From positions 242,324 to 306,323 of the forward strand of contig NZ_MKTR01000034.1 of NCBI RefSeq assembly GCF_001898325.1: 64,000 bases of DNA, in the 5' to 3' direction. The stretch's first letter is position 1. Each line of letters opens with the position of its first letter. This document shows, one piece after another, positions 1 through 8,561 of this stretch. The notes beneath the pieces were generated by a model that worked only from the letters and a program-made list of their open reading frames with translations, was not told where the DNA came from and ran no database searches. Source of the stretch: Microbacterium sp. 67-17. Lineage in GTDB: Bacteria > Actinomycetota > Actinomycetes > Actinomycetales > Microbacteriaceae. A program made the position numbers and the translations under genes.

Positions 1-452
1 TCGGCCACCGGGAGGCACAGGTTCTCGGGCCCGAACGCTACCTCGTCGAGCACCGTGCCTGTCACCAGCTGCGCGTCGGGATCTTGGAACACGATCCCCA
101 CGTGCGTAGAGAGTTGCGCCACGGAGTGCGTCGCGGCATCCATCCCGGCCACCTCGACGTGTCCCGACAGCGTCGCGGGCACGGCGTGCGGGATGAGTCC
201 GTTCATCGCGAGCGAGAGCGTGGACTTACCCGAACCGCTGGGCCCGAGAAGCAGCACGACATCGCCGCGTGAGACCTCGAACGACACGGATGCCGGGGTC
301 GCGGCATCCTCGCCCTCGTGCGTGATTGCCACCTCACGCAGCCGCAGGAGCGGCGTCGACTCGCCCCCGAGGCTCGCCTCCGTCGCCGCTGTCTCGCCGA
401 GAGAAGGGGCGACGGAGGCCGGGGTCACGGCGGAATCGGGGGGAGCTGTCAC
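1..452 (-). CDS. ECF/ABC transporter ATP-binding protein (N-terminal part, runs off the left edge)
   Basis: This is the ATPase (A component) of an energy-coupling factor importer, which hydrolyses ATP to drive uptake of a vitamin or other micronutrient at the membrane. About 150 residues are visible: an alanine- and threonine-rich lead of some 35 residues, Walker A GPSGSGKST, and a Q-loop region VFQDPDAQLVTGTVLDEV followed by FGPEN, which is typical of EcfA/CbiO proteins. The signature motif and Walker B lie outside the window. The GTG start at 452 has GAGGA a few bases upstream. It follows the S-component gene on the same strand after a 95-base gap, so both probably serve one transporter. 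The long N-terminus suggests a YkoD-like double ATPase, but that cannot be seen here. The substrate is not shown. Confidence 0.88.
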   Translation of the reverse strand, partial: MTAPPDSAVTPASVAPSLGETAATEASLGGESTPLLRLREVAITHEGEDAATPASVSFEVSRGDVVLLLGPSGSGKSTLSLAMNGLIPHAVPATLSGHVEVAGMDAATHSVAQLSTHVGIVFQDPDAQLVTGTVLDEVAFGPENLCLPVA

Positions 453-480
453 GGGTCCTCGTCGGAAAGGGAAGTACGCC

Positions 481-499
481 CTAACTTAGCCGAACCTAA
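481..499 (-). promoter_or_regulatory. Candidate DtxR/IdeR iron box before the ECF ATPase gene
   Basis: Read on the minus strand, the 19 bases are TTAGGTTCGGCTAAGTTAG. They match 15 of 19 positions of the known actinobacterial IdeR/DtxR consensus TTAGGTTAGGCTAACCTAA, with the left half complete except for one base. The box ends 28 bases before the GTG start of the ATPase gene, a usual place for an operator. If it works, the ATPase (and any genes after it) has its own iron-controlled promoter. This is a motif match by eye only. Confidence 0.5.
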
Positions 500-547
500 C
501 TCCGCACGCCCCACGATGGGCGTCGCGCCGGCGTCCGGCCCGGAGCA

Positions 548-1093
548 TCACGAGCGGCGCGCGACGCCGGCGCGACGCAGCGATACGCCGATCCCGAGGC
601 CCGCGGCCGTCCACGCGACGGGGCCGAGCACCGCGACGATGAGGTAAATGATCTGTGCCCACAGCGGCAGCGAGGCGAGGTCGGCGGCGAACGCGACGAC
701 AACGGCGACCAGGATGCCGATGATCACGGCCGAAATGAAGAACCGCCAGGCGTCCCACACCCGATAGCGGGTGAGCGCGGCGACGAGCTCCTGGATGCCG
801 CCGAAGAGGATCGCCGTGCCGAGGAATCGCAGCGCCCACTGGGGAGCCATGGCGCTGGCTACCAGCGCCGCAAACACGTGGCTGAGCAGCGCCACCCAGG
901 GGAGACGGATGACCTCCTGTGCGATGATGCCCGGCAGCACGTGCGCCCCGAGGACGAAGCCGTAGAGAATCGGCGCAGCCCCGAGTACGAGCGGTGTGAC
1001 CCATCCCGCGACGCCGGCGAGCAGCCCCGTCGCGACGCCGATGGCGGCGGTCGTGAGGAGCACACGCGTCGTCAGGACGGAGGTTCGGGCCAC
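548..1093 (-). CDS. ECF transporter S component, YkoE-like
   Basis: This 181-residue, almost entirely hydrophobic protein has about six predicted membrane segments and a short basic tail. It fits the substrate-binding S component of an ECF importer of the YkoE type, a family linked in other bacteria to uptake of thiamine precursors. Segments such as the one around residues 15-50 (glycine- and leucine-rich) and the VWDAWRFF region near residue 115 are in keeping with that family. The GTG start at 1093 lies only 39 bases after the pirin gene, and no strong ribosome site is seen. No TPP riboswitch can be placed in that short gap, so the thiamine link is by family only. The ATPase gene follows downstream. 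The T component would lie beyond the window. Confidence 0.75.
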   Translation of the reverse strand: MARTSVLTTRVLLTTAAIGVATGLLAGVAGWVTPLVLGAAPILYGFVLGAHVLPGIIAQEVIRLPWVALLSHVFAALVASAMAPQWALRFLGTAILFGGIQELVAALTRYRVWDAWRFFISAVIIGILVAVVVAFAADLASLPLWAQIIYLIVAVLGPVAWTAAGLGIGVSLRRAGVARRS

Positions 1094-1132
1094 CGTATCA
1101 GCGTACTGCCGCGTTCGGGACCAAAGTCTGTC

Positions 1133-2128
1133 TCAGAGGCGCCTGCGCCGTCGCGTCAGTCGCACCCCCGGCAACGGCGGTGCGGGAATGCGCTCCGGAC
1201 CGTGGTCGATGACGTGACCGAATCGGGCAGTCGAGCTCTCCCAGTCTTCACGGGCCGCGACGATCTCATCGTGGGAGCGTCCGACGAAGTTCCACCACAT
1301 CACGATCTCGTCAGGGAAGGGTTCGCCCCCGAGGAGGAAGGCCCGGGCCCCGGAGTCGGTGCGCAGGGTGATCGCGTCACGATGCGTACCGAGATACAGC
1401 AAGTGGTTCGTGTCCAGTTCGGCGGTGTCGTGCGCATCCCCGCCCGGCGCCGCGCTGACTGTCGCGTCGCCATCGATCAGTAGCAGCGCGTGCTCCCATG
1501 CCTCATCGAGCGGCACGAGCACGTCAGCCCCGGGTGCCAGCTCCAGCTCGGCGCCGACGATCGGAGTGTGCGCGGTGGCCGGTGAGGATGCCTCGCCGAG
1601 CGTTCCGAGCACGACGGTAGCCTGCGCGCTTCCCGCGGCAGCGGGCAGGTCGAGCACCGGAAGATCCGCATGCTGTTCGAAGGATGCCTCCCCGAACCGG
1701 CTCGACTCGGGCAGAGCTACCCACAGCTGCAGGGCGTCGAGCTCGACATCCGTCTCGCCAACCGAGTACTCGGAGTGGGAGATGCCGGCGCCGGCGGTCA
1801 TGAGGTTGAGCACACCTCGTCGCACGATCACGTCGCTGCCGACCGAATCGCGGTGGCGCACCTCGCCGCTGATCGGCCAGGTCACGGTCTGCAGGCCGAT
1901 GTGCGGATGCGGTTCGACGCGCATCATGGTGCGCTGCGGCCCGAACCGGTCAAGGAAACACCAGGCTCCGACGAGCGGGAGGTCGCGCTGCGGGAGCGCG
2001 CGAGAGACCTGCATCGCGCGTATCCCGCCGAGCGGGACGTCTCTCAGCTCGAGCTGCAGCAGGCGTGGTCCGTCGCAGTCGGCTGCCCCTTCTTCGGCAA
2101 CCGCCTCGTCCGCGTCGAGCCGGGTCAT
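1133..2128 (-). CDS. Pirin family protein
   Basis: A 331-residue bicupin protein of the pirin family, cytoplasmic and metal-binding. The N-terminal cupin shows the metal-ligand motif HPHIGLQTVTW (about residue 72) and GISHSEYS (about residue 118). Pirins act in some species as quercetin dioxygenases and in others as redox or transcription cofactors, so the function here is open. The start was placed at the ATG at 2128 because this codon overlaps the stop of the upstream acetyltransferase gene (TGATG), a sign of translational coupling; the reading frame stays open further upstream but only inside that gene. Unlike many short pirins, the protein has a long C-terminal cupin ending in a basic run. 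Confidence 0.9.
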   Translation of the reverse strand: MTRLDADEAVAEEGAADCDGPRLLQLELRDVPLGGIRAMQVSRALPQRDLPLVGAWCFLDRFGPQRTMMRVEPHPHIGLQTVTWPISGEVRHRDSVGSDVIVRRGVLNLMTAGAGISHSEYSVGETDVELDALQLWVALPESSRFGEASFEQHADLPVLDLPAAAGSAQATVVLGTLGEASSPATAHTPIVGAELELAPGADVLVPLDEAWEHALLLIDGDATVSAAPGGDAHDTAELDTNHLLYLGTHRDAITLRTDSGARAFLLGGEPFPDEIVMWWNFVGRSHDEIVAAREDWESSTARFGHVIDHGPERIPAPPLPGVRLTRRRRRL

Positions 2129-2448
2129 CAGGCCGGCGCCGACCCGTGAGGCCACGCGATGTCGAGCCCGTTCACCTCGTGCTTCTGCAGGTAGCGCACG
2201 ACGAACGAGCATTCGGGAACGACCGTCTCACCACGGGAGGCGACATCCGTCATGGCCTGCCCAATGAGTTCGGTGCCGAGGCCCCGGCCTGAGAAGGCCG
2301 GATCGATCTCGGTGTGGGGGAAGACCAGGCGGCCCTGATCGTCGGCGACGAATTCGGTGAAGCCGGCGAGGGCTCCGTCGAGGCTGATCTCGTATCGTCC
2401 CTTGTCGTCGTTGCGCACGACCTCGGGGGTCACGTCAGTATCGGTCAT
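2128..2448 (-). CDS. Small GNAT-fold acetyltransferase-like protein (YjdJ type)
   Basis: This 106-residue protein belongs to the small Gcn5-like group represented by YjdJ/GCN5-related protein family 78. It shows the acetyl-CoA loop in FSGRGLGTELIGQAM (roughly residues 56-70) and a closing HEVNGLDIAW stretch. Such short proteins often lack a known substrate. The ATG at 2448 was chosen because AAAGGA lies at the right distance before it; the frame is open for 25 more codons upstream with no ribosome site. The gene leads the minus-strand set and is coupled to the pirin gene by a TGATG overlap. It is divergent from the helicase gene, with a shared 105-base promoter region. Confidence 0.85.
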   Translation of the reverse strand: MTDTDVTPEVVRNDDKGRYEISLDGALAGFTEFVADDQGRLVFPHTEIDPAFSGRGLGTELIGQAMTDVASRGETVVPECSFVVRYLQKHEVNGLDIAWPHGSAPA

Positions 2449-2553
2449 CACCTGTCCTTTCGTTGCTTCCTCCCAACGTAGGTGGCGGCCCCGGTGTTCC
2501 GCGAGGACTGGCTTTGCGGGCATCGCCCTGCTGCCGTCAGGCAGACTCGGGGG

Positions 2554-5163
2554 GTGACTGCTTCACCGACGCTCGCGGATGCGGTGACGGACGCTGCCCC
2601 GGATGCCGTGTACGACGCCTTCGTCGCATGGGCTGAGGAGCGCGGCATCCGTCTCTACCCCGCGCAGGATGAAGCGGCCATCGAACTCGTGTCGGGTTCG
2701 CATGTGGTGCTCTCGACGCCGACCGGAACGGGCAAGTCGCTCGTCGCGATCGCTGCTCACACGGCGTCGCTTGCCCGCGGCGGCCGCTCGTATTACACCG
2801 CGCCGATCAAGGCGCTCGTCGCCGAGAAGTTCTTCGCGCTGGTCGAGATCTTCGGGGCCGAGAACGTCGGCATGGTCACGGGAGACTCGTCGGTCAACGC
2901 AGACGCGCCGATCGTCTGCTGCACTGCCGAGATCCTCGCCAACATTGCGCTGAGGCAGGGCGCGGATGCCGACATCGACGCCGTCGTCATGGACGAGTTT
3001 CACTACTACGGTGATCCCGACCGCGGTTGGGCGTGGCAGGTGCCGCTGTTGCTGCTTCCGCGTGTGCAGTTCCTGCTCATGTCGGCGACCCTCGGCGATG
3101 TCACCCCGATCGTCACTGACCTCGAGCGACGAACCGGCCGCGAGGTCGCCCAGATCACCGGCGTCGAACGCCCCGTGCCGCTGCACTTCTCCTATGAGCG
3201 GCGCCCGGTCCACGACGTCATCGAGCGGCTGCTCGAGGAGTCCGAGACTCCGATCTACATCGTCCACTTCGCGCAGGCAGCGGCGCTCGAGCGCGCTCAG
3301 GCGCTCATCAACACGAAGATCGCTTCGCGCGAGCAGCGCGATCAAATCGCGGCCGAAATCGGCGGGTTCCGGTTCACGACCGGGTTCGGGAAGACCCTCT
3401 CGCGACTCGTACGCGCAGGGATCGGCATCCATCACGCCGGGATGCTGCCCCGCTACCGGCGCCTGGTCGAAACCCTCGCGCAGCGCGGCCTACTCAAGGT
3501 CATCTGCGGCACCGACACCCTCGGCGTCGGGATCAACGTACCCATCCGCACGGTGCTCATCACGGCTCTCACCAAGTTCGACGGCACCCGGATGCGGCAG
3601 CTCAGCGCCCGGGAGTTCCACCAGGTCGCGGGCCGCGCGGGCCGGGCAGGCTTCGATCCATACGGCAACGTCGTCGTGATGGCGCCGGAGTGGGAGATCG
3701 AGAACGCCGTGGCGCTCGCCAAGGCCGGGGATGATGCCGCCAAGCGCAAGAAGATCGTGCGCAAGAAGGCCCCCACCGGCCAGGTGAACTGGGGCGAGGG
3801 GTCGTTCGAGCGACTCGTTGCGGCCGAACCCGAGCCGCTGACCCCGCACCTGCAGCTGACCGCCGCGATGCTCATAAACGTCATCGGCCGAGGTGGGGAC
3901 GTCTTCGGGAACGTCCGCTCCCTCGTCTTCGACAACCACGAGCCGCGCGCACGGCAGGTCGAGCTGGCGCGGCGAGCGCTCGCAATCTTCCGCACGCTCG
4001 TTGTGGCAGGCATCGTGGATGCCGCGGCTGACGGCATCCGTCTCACCGTCGATCTGCAGCCGAACTTCGCCCTCAACCAGCCGCTCTCCCCCTTCGCCCT
4101 CGCCGCGATCTCCCTGCTCGAGCCCGATGCGCCCGCCCCCGCCCCCGCTCCCTCGCCCGCGAACTCCGCAGAATCGCACGAACCTCACAGTCCTGAGCCA
4201 GAATCCTCCGAACTTGGCGCGGATCTGCGAACATCGGATGCCTCGCGCACGGCCGGGACGGGACACTATGCGCTGGATGTCGTGAGCGTGATCGAGGCGA
4301 CCCTGGACGACCCGCGGGCGATCCTCTCGCAGCAGGAGTTCCGCGCGCGCGGCGAGGCGGTCGCCGCCATGAAACGTGACGGGCTCGAGTACGACGAACG
4401 GATGGCGCTGCTCGAAGCGATCACGTATCCGAAGCCGCTCGCCGAGTTGCTGGCCCAGTCCTTCACGGTGTTCGCGTCGAGCCAGCCGTGGGTGCTCGAT
4501 TTCGAGCTCTCACCCAAGTCGGTGGTGCGCGACATGTACGAGCGGGCGATGTCGTTCGGGGAGTTCGTCTCGTTCTACGGACTCGCCCGCAGCGAAGGCC
4601 TCGTGCTGCGCTACCTTTCGGATGCCTACCGCGCCGTCCGCCAGACTGTGCCCGCCGAGGCTCACACCGACGACCTTCTCGATCTCATCGAGTGGCTCGG
4701 CGAACTGGTCAGGCAGGTCGACTCGTCGCTCGTGGACGAGTGGGCTTCCCTCACGAACCCGGTCGACGACCCCGAAGCTCCCGTCGTGCCACCTGCGCCG
4801 CCCTCCGTGCTCACCAACCGTCGCGCCTTCACCGTGCTCGTGCGCAACGAGCTGTTCCGCCGCGTGCAGCTCGCTGCGCTGCAAGACGACGACGGGCTGG
4901 CAGAGCTCGATCCGGGCATCGACTGGTCGGCGGCGATGGATCGGTATTACGACGAGCACGACGAGATCCTCACGGGCGGCCCCGCGCGCTCGCCGCAGCT
5001 GTGCGTCATCGATACGACGGATGCCGACACCTGGCGCGTCGAGCAGATCATCGATGACCCCGCCGGAGACCATGACTGGCGCATCCGCGCCGAGGTCGAC
5101 CTGGCGGCATCCGTCGAGGAGGGCACGGCCGTCGTGCGCGTCACCGAGGTGGTGCGCCTGTGA
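2554..5163 (+). CDS. DEAD/DEAH-box helicase with DUF3516 C-terminal region
   Basis: An 869-residue superfamily 2 helicase related to the Ski2/Mtr4 group. Walker A TPTGTGKS starts near residue 55, the DEFH box is near residue 147, motif III is LMSATL, and motif VI is [12 protein letters not shown]. The rest matches the DUF3516 region found in actinobacterial members. It probably unwinds RNA or RNA/DNA structures, but no exact role is known. The start is the GTG at 2554, preceded by a G-rich run; the frame is open upstream but there is no better start. Odd feature: residues of about 525-565 form a proline-, serine- and glutamate-rich insert between the conserved [15 protein letters not shown] block and the [16 protein letters not shown] block, which are normally close together. 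The recQ gene follows in the same direction. Confidence 0.9.
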   Translation: MTASPTLADAVTDAAPDAVYDAFVAWAEERGIRLYPAQDEAAIELVSGSHVVLSTPTGTGKSLVAIAAHTASLARGGRSYYTAPIKALVAEKFFALVEIFGAENVGMVTGDSSVNADAPIVCCTAEILANIALRQGADADIDAVVMDEFHYYGDPDRGWAWQVPLLLLPRVQFLLMSATLGDVTPIVTDLERRTGREVAQITGVERPVPLHFSYERRPVHDVIERLLEESETPIYIVHFAQAAALERAQALINTKIASREQRDQIAAEIGGFRFTTGFGKTLSRLVRAGIGIHHAGMLPRYRRLVETLAQRGLLKVICGTDTLGVGINVPIRTVLITALTKFDGTRMRQLSAREFHQVAGRAGRAGFDPYGNVVVMAPEWEIENAVALAKAGDDAAKRKKIVRKKAPTGQVNWGEGSFERLVAAEPEPLTPHLQLTAAMLINVIGRGGDVFGNVRSLVFDNHEPRARQVELARRALAIFRTLVVAGIVDAAADGIRLTVDLQPNFALNQPLSPFALAAISLLEPDAPAPAPAPSPANSAESHEPHSPEPESSELGADLRTSDASRTAGTGHYALDVVSVIEATLDDPRAILSQQEFRARGEAVAAMKRDGLEYDERMALLEAITYPKPLAELLAQSFTVFASSQPWVLDFELSPKSVVRDMYERAMSFGEFVSFYGLARSEGLVLRYLSDAYRAVRQTVPAEAHTDDLLDLIEWLGELVRQVDSSLVDEWASLTNPVDDPEAPVVPPAPPSVLTNRRAFTVLVRNELFRRVQLAALQDDDGLAELDPGIDWSAAMDRYYDEHDEILTGGPARSPQLCVIDTTDADTWRVEQIIDDPAGDHDWRIRAEVDLAASVEEGTAVVRVTEVVRL

Positions 5164-5221
5164 ACGCAGCGCCTGTGAACCACGGGGACTGGGCGTCAGC
5201 GGCGCCGGATACGGTGGAGCG

Positions 5222-7177
5222 GTGAGCACGCCCGAGGACCCGTACGCCGACCTGGTGTGGGATCCCGACGACCTCGCTCCACCTCTCGACGGCGAGGAGC
5301 CGCCCGAGGACTGGGCGCCGGCCGCCGCCGGCATCCGAGCCGCACCTGCGGCTCCCGCGCGCTCGTTCGCGGGCGCCGATCCGCTCGCCGTGCTGGGAGA
5401 GGTGTACGGGTACGACGCCTTCCGCGCCGACCAGGCCGACATCGTCGATCACGTCATTGCGGGTGGGGATGCCGTCGTCCTCATGCCGACCGGTGGCGGC
5501 AAGAGCATCACGTACCAGGTGCCCGCGCTCGTGCGCGAAGGCACGGGCCTCGTGATCTCGCCGCTCATCGCGCTCATGCACGACCAGGTTGAGGCGCTCC
5601 GAGCGAACGGTGTGCGCGCTGCCGCACTGAACTCCACGCAGTCCGCATCCGAGCGCTCCGAGACCGAGCGCGCCTACCTCAGTGGCGAGCTCGACCTGCT
5701 CTACGTCGCTCCCGAGCGCCTGTCGGGCGCCGCGACGACGGCGCTCCTGCAGCGGGGTCGGCTCAGTGTCATCGCGATTGACGAAGCCCACTGTGTCTCG
5801 CAGTGGGGCCACGATTTCCGCCCCGACTACCTCGCGCTCGGGGATCTCGCCGAGCGCTTCCCGGGCGTCCCCCGTATGGCGCTCACGGCGACCGCCACGC
5901 GCGAGACGCACCGCGAGATCACGGATCGGCTCGGGCTGCCCGATGCGCGCCACTTCGTCGCGAGCTTCGATCGTCCCAACATCCAGTACCGCATCGAGCC
6001 CAAGACCGATGCGCGCCGCCAGCTCACCGCGTTCGTGCGCGCCCAGCCCGCCGGCGCCTCGGGCATCGTCTACGCCCTGAGCCGCAAGAGCGTCGAGCAG
6101 ACCGCCACCTACCTGCGTGGTCAAGGCGTTGACGCACTGCCGTACCACGCGGGGCTGGATGCCGGCATCCGTGCCGCGAACCAGCAGCGGTTCCTTCGCG
6201 AAGACGGCGTCGTCATGGTCGCGACGATCGCGTTCGGGATGGGGATCGACAAGCCCGACGTCCGTTACGTCGCCCACATCGACCTCCCGAAGTCCGTCGA
6301 GGGCTATTACCAGGAGACCGGCCGGGCGGGCCGCGACGGCGAGCCCTCGGTGGCGTGGATGGCCTATGGGCTCGCGGATGTCGTGCAGCAGCGGCGCCTC
6401 ATCGACGGCGGCGACGGCGATCTTTCCCGCAAGCGCCGCCAGCATCAGCACCTGGATGCCATGCTCGCTCTCTGCGAGACGGTCGAGTGCCGCCGGGTGA
6501 ACCTGCTCGGGTACTTCGGGCAGCCTGCGGAGCCGTGCGGCAATTGCGACACGTGCCTGGAGCCGCCCGAAACGTGGGATGGACTCGTTCCGGCCCAGAA
6601 GCTCCTGTCGACGATCGTGCGCCTCCAGCGCGAGCGCGGCCAGGCGTACGGGGCGGGCCAGCTCATCGACATCCTGCGCGGCGCCGACACCGAACGGATC
6701 CGCCAGCTCGGTCATCAGACCCTCGCGACCTACGGCATCGGGTCCGACCTGTCAGACCAAGATTGGCGCAGCGTCGTGCGCCAGCTCCTTGCCCGCGGCA
6801 TCCTGGTCGCCCGCGGCGAGTATGGAACTCTCGCTCTCGGTGAGGCTGCCGGCCCCGTGCTCAAGGGCGAACAGGCAGTGCCCCTGCGCCGCGACGTCGC
6901 CGGCCGTGCGGGGTCTGCCCGGGTTCGCAAGACTGCCGCGACGGATGTCGCCCCAGCCGACCGCGACCTGTTCGAGGCCCTCCGGGCCTGGCGCGCCGAG
7001 ACCGCGCGTGAGCAGGGAGTCCCCGCGTACGTCGTCTTCGGCGACGTGACCCTGCGAGCCCTCGCCGCCGCCCGCCCGACCTCAGCAGCAGGGCTGGAGG
7101 GAATCACCGGGATCGGCGCAAAGAAGAAGGATGCCTACGGCGACGCGGTCCTCGCCGTCGTCGCCGCGCACGTCTGA
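5222..7177 (+). CDS. recQ: ATP-dependent DNA helicase RecQ
   Basis: A 651-residue RecQ-family 3'-5' DNA helicase acting in recombination and repair of stalled forks. Walker A MPTGGGKS is near residue 88, the DEAH box [18 protein letters not shown] near residue 186 (the [10 protein letters not shown] aromatic-rich loop is diagnostic of RecQ), and the four zinc-binding cysteines follow at about 418-446, ending in CGNCDTC. A winged-helix region and an HRDC-like segment ([17 protein letters not shown]) close the protein. The N-terminus carries an acidic, disordered lead of about 45 residues. The GTG at 5222 was chosen as the first start after the upstream gene; the frame is open far upstream but lies inside the preceding helicase gene. 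Confidence 0.95.
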   Translation: MSTPEDPYADLVWDPDDLAPPLDGEEPPEDWAPAAAGIRAAPAAPARSFAGADPLAVLGEVYGYDAFRADQADIVDHVIAGGDAVVLMPTGGGKSITYQVPALVREGTGLVISPLIALMHDQVEALRANGVRAAALNSTQSASERSETERAYLSGELDLLYVAPERLSGAATTALLQRGRLSVIAIDEAHCVSQWGHDFRPDYLALGDLAERFPGVPRMALTATATRETHREITDRLGLPDARHFVASFDRPNIQYRIEPKTDARRQLTAFVRAQPAGASGIVYALSRKSVEQTATYLRGQGVDALPYHAGLDAGIRAANQQRFLREDGVVMVATIAFGMGIDKPDVRYVAHIDLPKSVEGYYQETGRAGRDGEPSVAWMAYGLADVVQQRRLIDGGDGDLSRKRRQHQHLDAMLALCETVECRRVNLLGYFGQPAEPCGNCDTCLEPPETWDGLVPAQKLLSTIVRLQRERGQAYGAGQLIDILRGADTERIRQLGHQTLATYGIGSDLSDQDWRSVVRQLLARGILVARGEYGTLALGEAAGPVLKGEQAVPLRRDVAGRAGSARVRKTAATDVAPADRDLFEALRAWRAETAREQGVPAYVVFGDVTLRALAAARPTSAAGLEGITGIGAKKKDAYGDAVLAVVAAHV

Positions 7178-7340
7178 ACCCATCAGTTGAGGCGGGCTAT
7201 AGCGTCCGACGAGAACAGCGCCGTCGACGTCTCGCTACTACTCACGCGGTACAAACCCTCCCAGAAACCTGGTCCGACGTCTCCCGCAATGACATTGAGG
7301 TTTTCGATGGTCTCCGGTAGGGGAAGAGGACCTTAGGATC

Positions 7341-7356
7341 CCAGCCGGACGGCTGG
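7341..7356 (-). terminator. Hairpin just after the disrupted DUF3800-like gene
   Basis: A perfect 6-base stem CCAGCC/GGCTGG with a 4-base loop stands directly after the stop codon of the minus-strand gene. There is no T-run behind it. It may end transcription of that gene and of recQ from the other side. Confidence 0.35.
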
Positions 7357-7358
7357 AT

Positions 7359-7964
7359 CTAGAGTCTTTCGTCCTTTAAGCCCAGGCCCTGCGAATCCGG
7401 CGTCATCTCCTCTGGAAACAGCGTTACTATCAACGCCTCGTAGTGCTCCGGGATTCCGAGGCGGCGCGAGTTGATCGCCCCCAGCACCGCATCCACGATC
7501 CACAGCAACGGCTCCTTGCCGCCCCTCGCGTGACTTATCCGCAGACGGTGGTCCAGACTCTGCGCCTGCAACGCCACGATATGGGCGCGATTCTCGGCAT
7601 CCTGCGCGCGCGACCGATGCTCGAGCGCGGCAGCCGTGACGTCCATTCCTACGAGCTCGTGATAGACGACCTCAAGACACCTCCGGCGATACCGCTCGAC
7701 CTTCTTGCGACGCTCATCCAGGTGGCTGACGACCACGTTCATCGGGTCCAAGCCCGTGATTGTCTCCGCGATCCGTCAGCGGCACGGCTCGCTCTCGTCC
7801 GTCCAGTGCTCCTTCACCTGGCCCGGAAGCAGCGGCGACCGCATCCCGCCTCTCGCCGCCTCGCAGTCGCTCGTCTCCACCAAGGCAGCGCAGATCAGAT
7901 ACTCCTGGCGATCGCCCCGCAGCGCCGACGGCTCATCGATGAACGCCTCGAACCGACCCACCAC
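7359..7964 (-). pseudogene. DUF3800-like protein gene broken by an in-frame TGA
   Basis: One continuous frame of 201 codons is interrupted only by a TGA at 7776-7778, between ...EHWTDESEPCR and RIAETITGLDPMNV.... No base is gained or lost, so this looks like a single CGA-to-TGA change. The intact product would begin MVGRFEAFIDE, with a FIDE motif, then HWTDES, and near the end EPLLWIVDAVLGAI, an order that resembles DUF3800-type proteins (RNase H-like fold, function unknown, often in mobile or defence regions). The family call is by pattern only. A re-start at the ATG at 7751 could still make the C-terminal 130 residues. It sits in a 2.7-kb accessory patch between recQ and the GH3 gene. Confidence 0.6.
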
Positions 7965-8078
7965 TACACGCTACTTAGCCTGAGCCTGCTCTGGGAGCGA
8001 CGCGGCAGCCCGCGAACTCCAAGGTCGTGACTGTCGGTCGTGTACAAGCGGAATACGCTGACGGTTCGCGGGTCAGGG

Positions 8079-8552
8079 CTACGAGTCGAACACTCCGAGG
8101 GGATCGTCAGTTGGGGCGATATCTTGCTTGGGAGCGTCGGCTTCTGGCACGAAGAACATAGCGAGAGCTGCGACGATCCCGGCAAAGGTCCCCGAAATCA
8201 CCGCGATCAGCGGGAATCCGAAGAAGAAGAGCCAGCTCGCCAGCAGTCCGTTGAGGACGCCGAGGAGGAGCCAGCCGACAACCGAGCTCGCAACGCTCAA
8301 GAGAACGAACAGTGCCTTGCCCCGTCTCGTTCGTACCTTCCGCGCAAGGCCGATGGTCCCGATAACCACGAAAGCGGATGTCGTGAGCGCCAGGGCCGCA
8401 CCCCACTTGGCGGCATCAAAGAATGACTGCAGCGTGTAGTCCGTCGTGAAGATGAGGTAGTACACATTGAGGGTTCCGACCGAAAGTGCGACACCGACGA
8501 CGGAACCGTACGCGATCACTCGCCAATACGGTCCCATCGTCGGTGCTGTCAT
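8079..8552 (-). CDS. Four-helix membrane protein of unknown function
   Basis: A 157-residue protein with four clear hydrophobic segments (about residues 12-35, 48-68, 80-100 and 105-130) and a polar, acidic tail. No family was recognised. Its ATG start is preceded by AGGA within 10 bases. The start lies only 9 bases after the stop of the secreted-protein gene upstream, so the two are probably one transcript, and the membrane protein may serve, protect from or help export that secreted protein. This is inference from position only. Confidence 0.7.
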   Translation of the reverse strand: MTAPTMGPYWRVIAYGSVVGVALSVGTLNVYYLIFTTDYTLQSFFDAAKWGAALALTTSAFVVIGTIGLARKVRTRRGKALFVLLSVASSVVGWLLLGVLNGLLASWLFFFGFPLIAVISGTFAGIVAALAMFFVPEADAPKQDIAPTDDPLGVFDS

Positions 8553-8561
8553 GCTTTCATC

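Noticed and set aside
1094..1132. A TPP riboswitch before the YkoE-like S component
   Set aside because: The gap is only 39 bases, too short for the element, and none of its conserved words are seen there.
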